64,000 bases of DNA. Origin: Rhodoferax antarcticus ANT.BR (GTDB taxonomy: Bacteria > Pseudomonadota > Gammaproteobacteria > Burkholderiales > Burkholderiaceae_C). Below, in pieces: positions 19,504 to 27,463 of this stretch; the first letter of the stretch is position 1, and each line of letters begins with the position of its first letter. Below the pieces are notes generated by a model. That model was not told where the DNA came from. It saw only the letters and a list, made by a program, of their open reading frames with translations, and made no database searches. Both the position numbers and the translations under genes were made by a program. The stretch is taken from positions 124,001 through 188,000 of the forward strand of contig NZ_MSYM01000007.1 of assembly GCF_001938565.1 (NCBI RefSeq). The letters run 5' to 3'.

Positions 19504-19775
19504 TGGCAAAGATTCCTGCGGCTGGCGCCGAAGGCCGACGCGGCGACGCAGATAAGGGTCTGACCCTGCCGAGTCGGCACGGCCAACCCGTGCCGCGTCT
19601 GCCACACGAGCGCGACGAATCCAGCGACAGCCATCCGGGCACCGCGGATGATCGGATCAAGCAAGCTGCGCGCGATATTGCGCACGGCCAGCAGGACACC
19701 GGGCGCACACCCGTTGTCACCGAGCTTGCCCGCCAAGAATTTCCCTCCCACAAGCAGGAAAAAACCAAGCCTTGA
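19503..19775 (+). CDS. Conserved hypothetical hydrophilic protein
   Basis: Starting at the ATG that overlaps the preceding peptide's stop, this gives 90 residues, very polar, with no membrane segment. The core DDRIKQAARDIAHGQQDTGR suggests a helical, perhaps disordered protein. I do not recognise a named domain. It forms a two-gene unit with the membrane peptide upstream and lies in the catalase-associated stress cluster. Confidence 0.6.
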   Translation: MAKIPAAGAEGRRGDADKGLTLPSRHGQPVPRLPHERDESSDSHPGTADDRIKQAARDIAHGQQDTGRTPVVTELARQEFPSHKQEKTKP

Positions 19776-19946
19776 CGCCAAGCGCGCCACCTGCACGCCC
19801 CAAGTTGCGCTGAGCGAGCGGCAGCTCAGCAGAAAGAGCCAGAACCCGACGTGGCGCCGGGTGCGCGAAGACGACGCGACAAACCAGGAGGCGGACACGG
19901 TAACCAGCATGGCCGGCCACTGCAGAGCAGAAATCCATTGATCCAA
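19776..19946 (-). pseudogene. Possible degraded small membrane protein gene
   Basis: A TTG at 19946, eight bases after GGGAG, would start LDQWISALQWPAMLVTVSA, then RRHVGFWLFLLS. This resembles the start of an 80-90-residue hypothetical protein I know from Betaproteobacteria. After LFLLS the expected hydrophobic continuation is lost, so a frameshift or decay is likely. Low confidence. Confidence 0.3.
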
Positions 19947-20132
19947 ATTGTTCTCCCTTCGGGGTGGACGCTGCATCGAGCAGGTTGGTGGGTCTTCACT
20001 CAATATGCGCAGAGCGGCGCACGGCATGTGTCGGACCGTTTCGCCACTCCAGGTAGGACGTATCTGATGACCCGCGCCCTACCCGGGTAACAGCATCTAA
20101 GCATGCGGCTGCGTCGCGCACCGTCAGACAAC

Positions 20133-20150
20133 TGTAGGCGCCGTCTTACA
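20133..20150. promoter_or_regulatory. 7-2-7 inverted repeat upstream of the response regulator gene
   Basis: GTAGGCG (20134-20140), CC, GTCTTAC (20143-20149) forms a near-symmetrical 7-2-7 site. NarL-type regulators are known to bind heptamers in this spacing. Related sites or half-sites lie at 19328, 20053, 20947 and 25600. Confidence 0.5.
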
Positions 20151-20244
20151 CCACTGTCAGACAGACTGCGCTACAGTCGCCGCGAAGGTTTCAGATACCG
20201 GCACAGCACCGGCCCATACACCACACAGACAACGAGGGGGTCAC

Positions 20245-20877
20245 ATGATTCGAGTTGGCATCGTCGACGACCACGCCATGGTCCGCACCGGACTCAAGCA
20301 ATTTTTGTCCGAGCATGTGGATGTGCGCGTCACCGGGGAAGGCAGCAATGGCGCTGACGCGCTGGCGCTGGCGCGCAAGGGAGAGGTCGATGTTTTGCTG
20401 ATGGACATCTCCATGCCCGATCAAAGCGGTGTGGATGCGCTCAAGGCGATCAAGGCCCGCTTCCCCGCGCTGTCGGTGCTAATCCTCAGCGGCTTTCCAG
20501 AAGCGCATTACGCCGCCACGCTGCTGCGCCAAGGTGCCAGCGGCTACCTCAACAAGGAATGCGATCCGGAGGAAATCATCCGAGCCATCCGCACCGTGTC
20601 GATGGGGCGCAAATACATTAGCCAAGCGGTGGCCACGCTTCTGGCCGAGGGCATGGCCGGCGGCCTGGAGCGCCTACCTCATGAGTTGCTGTCCGAGCGC
20701 GAATTGCAAGTGTTCCTGCGGCTGGCCAAGGGGGAGACGGTGGGCCACATGGCAGAAGCCATCTTCCTGAGCGTCAAAACGGTGAGCACTTACCGGACCC
20801 GGGTGCTGGAGAAGCTCAAGCTAACCAGCAACAGCGACCTCACCTACTACGCGATGACCCACGGGTTGATCCAGTAA
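20245..20877 (+). CDS. NarL/FixJ-family response regulator
   Basis: The 210-residue protein has a receiver domain with phosphoacceptor D54 (LLMDISMPDQSG) and lysine in GYLNKE, and a C-terminal LuxR-type helix-turn-helix (LSERELQVFLRLAKGETVGH, then VKTVSTYRTRVLEKL). GAGGGGG precedes the ATG. No kinase is adjacent; the NarX-like kinase at 27464-28912 in the same stress cluster is the natural partner candidate. A 7-2-7 site about 95 bases upstream suggests autoregulation. Confidence 0.92.
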   Translation: MIRVGIVDDHAMVRTGLKQFLSEHVDVRVTGEGSNGADALALARKGEVDVLLMDISMPDQSGVDALKAIKARFPALSVLILSGFPEAHYAATLLRQGASGYLNKECDPEEIIRAIRTVSMGRKYISQAVATLLAEGMAGGLERLPHELLSERELQVFLRLAKGETVGHMAEAIFLSVKTVSTYRTRVLEKLKLTSNSDLTYYAMTHGLIQ

Positions 20878-21002
20878 ATCAGCGCCACCATCGTCTGGCA
20901 GGCATGGCGCGGGCACACACCGTCGGCTTCCAGAGAATGTGCTCCCGTCCTACAAGCAGCCACGGGGTCTGCTGACGCCATCAATAGAGATGGGAGGCGA
21001 GC

Positions 21003-21092
21003 ATGAAAGCTAACCCACTTAACGCGGGCAACCTCCGCCAAGTTGCCCAATCAGACCATGACGTTCATCTCTCGTTCATTGCCGCGTTCTAA
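21003..21092 (+). CDS. Possible 29-codon leader ORF overlapping the AsmA start
   Basis: ATG 21003 follows a good ribosome site (GGGAGGCGAGC) and encodes MKANPLNAGNLRQVAQSDHD plus nine residues before TAA. It overlaps the first codons of the AsmA gene in another frame. It could be a leader that couples translation, or chance; the AsmA ATG itself has no good ribosome site. Confidence 0.3.
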   Translation: MKANPLNAGNLRQVAQSDHDVHLSFIAAF

Positions 21093-23031
21093 GCCACTGC
21101 GAATTTTCAGCATCACCGCCGCAGTGCTGCTGGGCTTGGTTGCCCTAGGGGAGCTGGCAGGCTGGCCATTTTTGCGCGCTCCGTTGGCGCAGCAGCTTTC
21201 GAAACTCACCGACTCCAGCGTGTCACTGCAGGGTGATTTTCGCGCGCAACTGCTGATTCAACCCGGCATCGCGGTGGACAGCGTCACCATGGGCAGCGCA
21301 TCGGCGGTGAAGGTGCCGCATCTGTTGCAGGCTGAAGGCTTTGTGGTGCGATGGCGCTGGAGCGATCTGTGGCGCAGTCGCCAGGGTGCCCCAGTGCGGC
21401 TAAAGCGTGTGGAGGCCGACCAGATTGACGCTCACTTGGTGCGGCTCGCCAATGGCAACGCCAGTTGGGCGCGTGCACGCTCAGAGTCAGATGTAGAAGA
21501 CAGCGCCACCGTACTGCCGCAAATCGAGACCTTGGTGCTCAACGCCGGCACCATCGTCTATCGCGACGAGCCGCTGAACATTGACCTCCAGGTGCGCATT
21601 ACACAAAGCAGCGAGCCCGACACGCCCCTGCCCTGGCGCGCCACTGCCAGTGGCCGCTACCAGGGAGCGGCAGTGAAACTGGAGGCGCAGGCAGGCCCCA
21701 ATCTGCCGCTGCTGATGCAGACCGAAGACAACTCAGCGTTGACGCCGCTGCGCTTGAGCGGAGGCGTTGGCAGCACCCAGCTTGATTTTGACGGTGCCAC
21801 CGGCGCGCTCTGGGCCGGTCAAGTCATGCGCGGAACACTCACCTTGCGCGGGGCTTCGCTGGGCACCAGCGGCAAACCGTTGGGCCTCGCCCTGCCCGAT
21901 ACCCCGGCGTATCGCATGCGCGGGCGCATCGCCCGCGAAGGCAAGGTGTGGTCGCTGGTGACAGATGACGCCACGGTGGGTAGCAGTTCGCTCACCGCGG
22001 CGATGCAATACAACACGGCCACCATCCCACCGACGCTGGCGGGCCGTGTGGGAGGGCGACGCCTGGCCATCGCCGATTTGGCCCCGGCGATCGGCGCTGA
22101 CCAGCCGCCGCGCGATGCCAGCCGTGTGCTGCCCGACAAAACCTTCGACCTGCCCAGCTTGGCGCAAATGAATGCCAATGTGCGGGTGGATTTGGCACAG
22201 CTCGATTTCGGCACGCCCAGCATTGCCCCAATGACCGATCTCAAGGTCCACCTCACGCTGGTAAACAGCCGACTCGATCTATCTGGCCTCAGCGCGCGAG
22301 TGGCCGGCGGTCTCCTAACGGGATCGACCCGCCTGCAGGCCAACCAGCGCCCGCCCCAATGGGAGGCGGCGCTGCGGCTTGCCGAGGTCGATCTGCAGCG
22401 CTGGATACGCGCGCTAAACAAAGGCGCTGCGTCGTTGCCAGACGACTCCCCCGCCTACCTGAGCGGCACGCTGAACGCCAAGCTGTCACTCACTGGTCAG
22501 GGCAACAGCGTGGCTGACATTTTGGGCAGTGGCAATGGTCGGCTGACGCTGGATCTGGTCAACGGCGAGATTTCGCAATTGGTCACCGAAGCCATTGGGC
22601 TGGATGCCGCACAGGCGCTCGGTATGCTGATTGCGGGCGACGCGCCGCTGCGCTTGAACTGCGCCCGGGCGGAGGCGGTAATTCAAGACGGCGTGGTCAA
22701 GACGCGCCACGCGGTGCTCGACAACAAAGATAGCACGCTGTACATCCAGGGCGGCGCCAGCCTCAAGACCGAGACGCTGCAGTTGCGCGTGGTCGCCGAC
22801 CCCAAGGACTTCTCGCCCTTTTCGCTGCGCACACCGCTCAACGTCACCGGCACCCTCAAACAGCTGCAGGTGAGGCCTGAGGCCAGCGGTCTGCTCGCGC
22901 GTGCCGCCGGGGCGCTGGTGCTGGGCGCGCTGGCTCCACCGGCCGCCCTGCTGGCGTTCATCGACACCGGAGCAAAGCCCAACAGCGAACCCTGTGCCCC
23001 TGTCAAGGCACAGAAGGCCAAAACACCATGA
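21058..23031 (+). CDS. AsmA family protein
   Basis: The 657-residue protein has an N-terminal membrane anchor (FSITAAVLLGLVALGELAG) and a long beta-rich region. The C-terminal AsmA signature is present in RLTLDLVNGEISQLVTEAIG and TRHAVLDNKDSTLYIQGGAS. AsmA proteins are periplasmic, inner-membrane-anchored bridge-like proteins linked to lipid transport and outer-membrane homeostasis. I use ATG 21058; an upstream TTG is less likely. Its stop overlaps the start of the next reading frame by four bases. Confidence 0.9.
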   Translation: MTFISRSLPRSKPLRIFSITAAVLLGLVALGELAGWPFLRAPLAQQLSKLTDSSVSLQGDFRAQLLIQPGIAVDSVTMGSASAVKVPHLLQAEGFVVRWRWSDLWRSRQGAPVRLKRVEADQIDAHLVRLANGNASWARARSESDVEDSATVLPQIETLVLNAGTIVYRDEPLNIDLQVRITQSSEPDTPLPWRATASGRYQGAAVKLEAQAGPNLPLLMQTEDNSALTPLRLSGGVGSTQLDFDGATGALWAGQVMRGTLTLRGASLGTSGKPLGLALPDTPAYRMRGRIAREGKVWSLVTDDATVGSSSLTAAMQYNTATIPPTLAGRVGGRRLAIADLAPAIGADQPPRDASRVLPDKTFDLPSLAQMNANVRVDLAQLDFGTPSIAPMTDLKVHLTLVNSRLDLSGLSARVAGGLLTGSTRLQANQRPPQWEAALRLAEVDLQRWIRALNKGAASLPDDSPAYLSGTLNAKLSLTGQGNSVADILGSGNGRLTLDLVNGEISQLVTEAIGLDAAQALGMLIAGDAPLRLNCARAEAVIQDGVVKTRHAVLDNKDSTLYIQGGASLKTETLQLRVVADPKDFSPFSLRTPLNVTGTLKQLQVRPEASGLLARAAGALVLGALAPPAALLAFIDTGAKPNSEPCAPVKAQKAKTP

Positions 23032-24039
23032 CACCCGGGCGCCTCGCACCGGGCCAACGCGAAACGCACGCTGTTGATGCGCCGCCCGCCCGGGGAACGG
23101 TGTTTCAGGTCATGCCTGGGGTGCAGCGCTTCGTGCTGGGCCCTTTGGTGACGTGGCTGCGCCGCTGGTCGGTGCCATGCGCGCTGGCGATGACCGTGGT
23201 GATGGTCGCTGTGATGGTCGTGGCGTTGTCGCTGCTGCTGGGCGCGGGCATGCTGATGGCGCAGCAAGTCATCGCCCTGGCCAAAGAGCTGCCCACCCAC
23301 CGCCACAACATTCGGCAAAAGCTGCGCGATCTGCGGCCTGCGCTTGTGCCTTCGGGCACCACCCTTGAGCTGGCGCGGGTGTTTGGCATGGTGGAGGGCG
23401 AAATCGCCGCAGCGCAAAAACAGCTGCGCCTCGACACGCAGAGTGAGCCAGAACTGACGCGGGTGGCGGTCGATACCGATGCCGTCAGTTCGCTGCCACT
23501 GCAAGTTCTCAACACGGTAGCGTACAGGTGGCCAGCGCCGGCTTGATGGTGATTTTGCTGTTTCTGATGCTGCAACCTTGGCGCGAGCTGCGCGACCGAC
23601 TGCTGCGCTTGATGGGGGGCGACCCCACCAAACTGGTGAGCAACAACGTTGTGGAGCCGATGTTGTATGGCGACCGCACCGGTGTCTCCTCGTTGGCGGT
23701 GCTGCTTTCTGCGGTGTTTTGGGCCGCGTTGTGGGGTTGGCACAGCCGCTGCAGCGCATTCACCTCTGCACCCGAAGTGCCACGCCACAGACTTAGGCGC
23801 GCATCATGAGTCGGCGTCTGCGTCGGCGCTGGCCAAACACAGAAATCGTGTTGGTGACTTGGTGTGCTGCAGAGTCGCTGGCCACCGTCCAGGACTTGGC
23901 CACCTTGGGGGTGGACCAAATCGCTTTCCTTTTAGATTCGGTGGTAAAGCCATCGCAACCAAGTCAGCCGTCAAGCCTGGAAGTGGACCGTGAGAAGGCA
24001 CTTCGGCAACCGTCGAAGGCCGAAACAGCGACCGCCTGA
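23028..24039 (+). pseudogene. Decayed AI-2E family (PerM-like) transporter gene
   Basis: The frame from 23028 encodes a normal family N-terminus (PGVQRFVLGPLVTWLRRWSV, then a membrane helix and LAKELPTHRHNIRQKLRDLR) and ends at 23546. A second frame from 23528 holds LMVILLFLMLQPWRELRDRL, LRLMGGDPT, then jumps to NNVVEPMLYGDRTGVSSLAV, a C-terminal segment. So there is a frameshift near 23530 and a central deletion of roughly 200 residues. The short frame 23806-24039 (RRRWPNTEIVLVTW) looks like the former C-terminal tail. The start overlaps the AsmA stop (ATGA), indicating a former operon. Confidence 0.7.
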
Positions 24040-24182
24040 GCTACGGCAGCGGGCACGATGTTATTGGCTGCCCTGTGAGGGTGACGGCGGCCCAAGGAAA
24101 GCTACCGGCCGTCGGTAGGCTCCGCGCCACCTCAGTTACCGCACGACCCATCCTCCGATCCCTGCAGCAGGCAACTGCGGGC

Positions 24183-24255
24183 AAAAAAAGACAGGCCTCA
24201 AAAATAGAGGCCTGTCCTGAAGCGAAAGGCTTTCCCGCGGGATGGGAAAGCCTCT
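24183..24255 (-). terminator. Rho-independent terminator after the PepSY gene
   Basis: On the minus strand the stem GACAGGCCTC/GAGGCCTGTC (24190-24199 with 24207-24216) is followed by seven T. A second hairpin, AGGCTTTCCC/GGGAAAGCCT (24227-24253), sits just before it, next to the stop codon at 24266. Confidence 0.85.
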
Positions 24256-24265
24256 TAAAAAATGG

Positions 24266-25081
24266 TTACTTCTTCGTCTCTTTGGCCCGATCGGTAGCTC
24301 GGTCGGTGGGGTCAGCTTCCCACAGGTTGCTGGTGACATCGATCTTTTTGGCCTTCCCGGTGCCGCTATTCAGATCAATCTGCACCTCGTAGCTGTTTTC
24401 GCCCTTGGCAATCTCGTACTCGACGTAGTCGGTCTCACGGTCGTTAACGGCGGTCACCTTGTAGCCCAAGCCTTCCAGCTTAGAGCGGTAGTCTGTCGCC
24501 TTCAGGTTCATCGGCAGGGCTTTTTCCAGGCGGTCTTTCTCGTCGGTCCAGCTCTTCATGTAGCGGCGGTCGCTGTAGCGGCCCTTGGGGTCGACAACCA
24601 ACGCATTCGCGTGTTGGTATTTGTCGTCTTTCATCATGCGCTCGGTCGCATCGGCACGCCACATGTTGTTTTCAACTTCTACCTTGGAGGCCTGGGTGGC
24701 GCCATTTTCGAAGTCGATTTGCACTTCATAACTGCCGCCCCCTTTCACCACCTCATATTCAAGATAGTCCTTCTTGTCTTCGTTGATGGCAGAGATGCGG
24801 TAGCCGTTGTCTTTGAGGATCTTTGCATAATCAGCGCGATTTTTACCCGCGCGCAATTTCTGCTGAAGTTGCTCGCGGTCGTCTTTCATGTTGCCGGACC
24901 TCGCCATTTGGCGGTCTGTCATCCGAGCGGCGGTGGCATCCGCAGCAGCCTTGGCATTTGCGACTGCAGCAGACGCCTTAGCCGAGGCAGACATGGCCGC
25001 GGTGGTGTCAGCGGCGTGCGCTACGCCAGTGACGAGCAGTGTGGAACTGGCGATCGCAATGAGGGTGTGCTTGAGTTTCAT
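24266..25081 (-). CDS. Secreted protein with two PepSY-like repeats
   Basis: From ATG 25081 (AAGGA upstream) the 271-residue protein starts with a signal peptide (MKLKHTLIAIASSTLLVTGV, cleavage after AHA). An Ala-rich stretch follows, then two homologous units: YRISAINEDKKDYLEYEVVK with SYEVQIDFENG, and YKVTAVNDRETDYVEYEIAK with SYEVQIDLNSG. These match the short PepSY-type fold, here duplicated. PepSY domains occur in periplasmic or cell-surface proteins and may inhibit proteases or bind ligands. A strong terminator follows. Lies downstream of the PRC-barrel gene on the same strand, 53 bases away. Confidence 0.75.
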   Translation of the reverse strand: MKLKHTLIAIASSTLLVTGVAHAADTTAAMSASAKASAAVANAKAAADATAARMTDRQMARSGNMKDDREQLQQKLRAGKNRADYAKILKDNGYRISAINEDKKDYLEYEVVKGGGSYEVQIDFENGATQASKVEVENNMWRADATERMMKDDKYQHANALVVDPKGRYSDRRYMKSWTDEKDRLEKALPMNLKATDYRSKLEGLGYKVTAVNDRETDYVEYEIAKGENSYEVQIDLNSGTGKAKKIDVTSNLWEADPTDRATDRAKETKK

Positions 25082-25134
25082 CGTGTTTTCCTTTTGGTGA
25101 TTAAAAGTCTTTGGCGAGGCCGATTGATCCGCAA

Positions 25135-25488
25135 TCAATAGCCGTAGAAGTTGTTGACGCGCTCGCCGTAGCCTGCATCAGTCGTAAAGGGTGACCGGTC
25201 GGTGAGCGGGTAGCGCGGTGCGTCATTCAGGCGGCTCTTGTCGAGTGGCACCACATAGCCATCGCGGTCGGTGTCGTACTTCAGCATTGACCAGGGCAGC
25301 GGGTAACGGTCGGTGCCAAGACCGAGGAAGCCACCGAATTCGAGCACCGCATGGCGTACTTGACCAGAGCGCTTGTCGATCATCAGACTGTCGATAGTCC
25401 CCAGCTTGTTACCGGTGTCGTTGTAGACGGCGGTGCCTTCCACTTTGTCTGAGCAAATGGTGTCGCTCGACGTCGTTGTTGTGTCCAT
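25135..25488 (-). CDS. PRC-barrel domain protein
   Basis: The 117-residue protein starts at ATG 25488 after AAGGAGAG. The PRC barrel is seen in VEGTAVYNDTGNKLGTIDSL, MIDKRSGQVRHAVLEFGGFL and LGTDRYPLPWSMLKYD. PRC-barrel proteins of this size are typical of stress-induced soluble proteins in proteobacteria; the biochemical role is unknown. A 7-2-7 inverted repeat lies about 115 bases upstream, suggesting control by the NarL-type regulator. Confidence 0.85.
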   Translation of the reverse strand: MDTTTTSSDTICSDKVEGTAVYNDTGNKLGTIDSLMIDKRSGQVRHAVLEFGGFLGLGTDRYPLPWSMLKYDTDRDGYVVPLDKSRLNDAPRYPLTDRSPFTTDAGYGERVNNFYGY

Positions 25489-25599
25489 GAATCTCTCCTT
25501 AGATAGTGAGGGTGAGTCGGTTGAAATGAGTTGTTTGCCCCTGTCCATTAATGTACAAAGGACTTTGCTCGCAGCGCGTCAGACGGATGGCGCGATGGC

Positions 25600-25617
25600 T
25601 GTAGGACGGGTCTTACC
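25600..25617. promoter_or_regulatory. 7-2-7 inverted repeat upstream of the PRC-barrel gene
   Basis: GTAGGAC (25601-25607), GG, GTCTTAC (25610-25616). This is the best-matching partner of the site at 20133-20150 and fits NarL-type binding geometry. Confidence 0.5.
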
Positions 25618-25760
25618 TGGCATCGGCGCTGGCATAAGCCGTCATTTGTCGAGAGGGCAAAAAAACCGACATGAAGTCGGGAAAATACGCGCAGCCGGCG
25701 CACCCAGTCACAGGGTTCGGCTGCCACCTGTTGATTGCTTCGCCACCTAAGGGGCCCCGC

Positions 25761-26069
25761 TCATTTGCGCTCCAACTCCTCGACCAGCGCTTTCATCTCG
25801 TCGATCTCCTCTCGCTGGGCCTTGATGATGCCTTTGGCGAGCGCACTCACGCGCAAGTCGGTGAGGTTGGCCGCCTGCTCGGGGTACATGGACCACATGA
25901 ACACCAGCATCACCACGGCCATGGCTGCACCCATGTAGAGCGCCATATAGGCCCGCGTTTCGCTGAAATAGATGTGGCCCATGGCGTAGGTGTTCAGGTA
26001 CATGAGGCCGAACATCACCACCGTGGAGGTGGCAATCATGGCAAAGAATTTCAGGTATTTTTGCAACAC
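25761..26069 (-). CDS. DUF305-family membrane protein with internal deletion
   Basis: From GTG 26069 the N-terminus YLKFFAMIATSTVVMFGLMY, then SETRAYMALYMGAAMAVVML gives two membrane helices typical of DUF305 proteins. The family normally continues with a third helix and a segment bearing histidines (IPHH). Here the chain passes directly from FMWSMYPEQAANLTDL to RVSALAKGIIKAQREEIDEM, the family's C-terminal helix. About 55-65 central residues are missing with the frame kept. The 102-residue product may be non-functional or a variant. Confidence 0.65.
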   Translation of the reverse strand: MLQKYLKFFAMIATSTVVMFGLMYLNTYAMGHIYFSETRAYMALYMGAAMAVVMLVFMWSMYPEQAANLTDLRVSALAKGIIKAQREEIDEMKALVEELERK

Positions 26070-26460
26070 TGGCCTGCGTGTGTGTACATGAAGAATTGGT
26101 GAATGTTATCGGCAGGCATCCATAGCGCTGTGTAAGAAAAGGCCGCGCCCCGCGCAAAGACCCGATCACATCATCCAGCACTGGCCCCAGGGCAATAATG
26201 CATAAAAACACCCTCTAGCCCCTATTAGATATGCGCTAGTAGCTATATATAACATAGCAATGCGACAGTGATTGCAAAGGGGCTTGCGGCCTGGTTTTGG
26301 GCTTTTGGCTAATGCATTCGGGTCAGCGCAAGCAAGGACCAGAGCCTTTCTTATGCGCACTGAATCGGCGTGCTGTCCGACACCATTTGGTTGCAGGTCC
26401 GTTAGATTGGGTGGGTCGATCTGTGGACCGACGCCAATTCACGCAACAGAAAGGTCCAGC
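26070..26460. other. Intergenic region between divergent stress genes, with a repeat copy
   Basis: A dispersed GGGCTAGAG repeat is at 26201-26255 (minus orientation). GAAAGG just before 26461 is the ribosome site of the next gene. I see no gene here. Confidence 0.6.
26201..26255 (-). repeat. Dispersed GGGCTAGAG repeat, intergenic copy
   Basis: On the minus strand: ATATATAGCTACTAGCGCAT, then AATAGGGGCTAGAGGGTG. This is a clear member of the family found inside putA and yggS. Confidence 0.7.
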
Positions 26461-26982
26461 ATGAAAGTTGAAGAACAAAATTCGCCTGAATTGAGATCGC
26501 TTGCAGAGCGCATTGAGGGGTCGCGTACCGCAATGATGACGGTGTGCGATGCACACGGACAGCTGTCGAGCCAGCCTATGACCGTCATTGAGATGGATGG
26601 AAAAGGTTGCTTGTGGATGCTGATCAGCAAAAGTGGACACACTGCTCGCATGGCACCCGAGGGCAAAGCAATGGACACCGTCAATCTAGCATTCAGCGAC
26701 GATTCGCGTTCGACCTTTACCTCGGTCACTGCTCGCGCGACGCTTAGTGACGACCGCCAGCGAAAGGAAGATCTTTGGAGCATCATGGCGCGACCGTGGT
26801 TTTCCCAGGGCGTGGAGGATCCCGATCTTGCGGTGCTGAGGCTGGAGCCGGTCAAAGCTGAAATCTGGGATGGACCCGACAGCTCTGTGCTGCGCATGAT
26901 CGCCGCGGCGGCCTCGGTGGTGGCGCGCATGCCGCTGGGTCTGGGCGAGCATGGGACCCATGCGCTGGAGCCCAAATTATGA
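26461..26982 (+). CDS. General stress protein of the pyridoxamine-5'-phosphate-oxidase-like family
   Basis: The 173-residue protein resembles general stress protein 26 type: AERIEGSRTAMMTVCDAHGQ, SSQPMTVIEMDG, CLWMLISKSGHTARM, VNLAFSDDSRSTFTSVTARA and KAEIWDGPDSSVLRM. This split-barrel fold binds FMN or FAD; no enzymatic role is established. It is followed with a four-base overlap (ATGA) by a DUF2177 gene, so the two form an operon. Confidence 0.85.
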   Translation: MKVEEQNSPELRSLAERIEGSRTAMMTVCDAHGQLSSQPMTVIEMDGKGCLWMLISKSGHTARMAPEGKAMDTVNLAFSDDSRSTFTSVTARATLSDDRQRKEDLWSIMARPWFSQGVEDPDLAVLRLEPVKAEIWDGPDSSVLRMIAAAASVVARMPLGLGEHGTHALEPKL

Positions 26983-27398
26983 GCATCGCCACCTACGCCT
27001 GGGGCTATGGCGGCGCACTTATCACCGTCGGTTTGCTTGATGGGCTCTGGCTCGGTGTGATCGCTCGCGAGTTTTACCGCTCACAGATGGTCGCGGTCGC
27101 AGCGGAGAATTTCAATATGGTGCCAGCCTTGCTCTTTTATTTTCTGTATCCGCTTGGCGTGTTGTTTGTGGCACTGACACCTCCCGCCCAAGGCTGGGCG
27201 CAAGCACTGGGACGTTCTGCCCTGCTGGGTCTGGTGGCTTACGGGGTGTACGACCTGACAAATATGGCGACATTGAAAGCCTGGCCCGCGAAACTGGCGC
27301 TGGTAGACGCTTCATGGGGCACGTTTATCACCGCAATGGCGGGGTTGGCAGCGTACGGCGCCATGACGTGGGCGGCAGCGCCGCCAGCCAGTCGATGA
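26979..27398 (+). CDS. DUF2177 family membrane protein
   Basis: The 139-residue protein has four hydrophobic segments. The pattern LLDGLWLGVIAREFYRSQMV, ALLFYFLYPLGVLFVAL and YDLTNMATLKAWPAKLALVD, then WGTFI is that of DUF2177. Function is unknown. It is translationally coupled to the stress protein gene upstream. Confidence 0.85.
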   Translation: MSIATYAWGYGGALITVGLLDGLWLGVIAREFYRSQMVAVAAENFNMVPALLFYFLYPLGVLFVALTPPAQGWAQALGRSALLGLVAYGVYDLTNMATLKAWPAKLALVDASWGTFITAMAGLAAYGAMTWAAAPPASR

Positions 27399-27463
27399 GA
27401 CTGAGCCGCCACTGCTCTGAGCGGACTCGGGCCGTCCACCTTCACGTCATGGGCTCGTCGAGC

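Noticed and set aside
24242-25141. 299-codon frame opposite the PepSY gene
   Set aside because: The minus strand has a signal peptide, ribosome site and terminator; the plus frame starts within the terminator hairpins.
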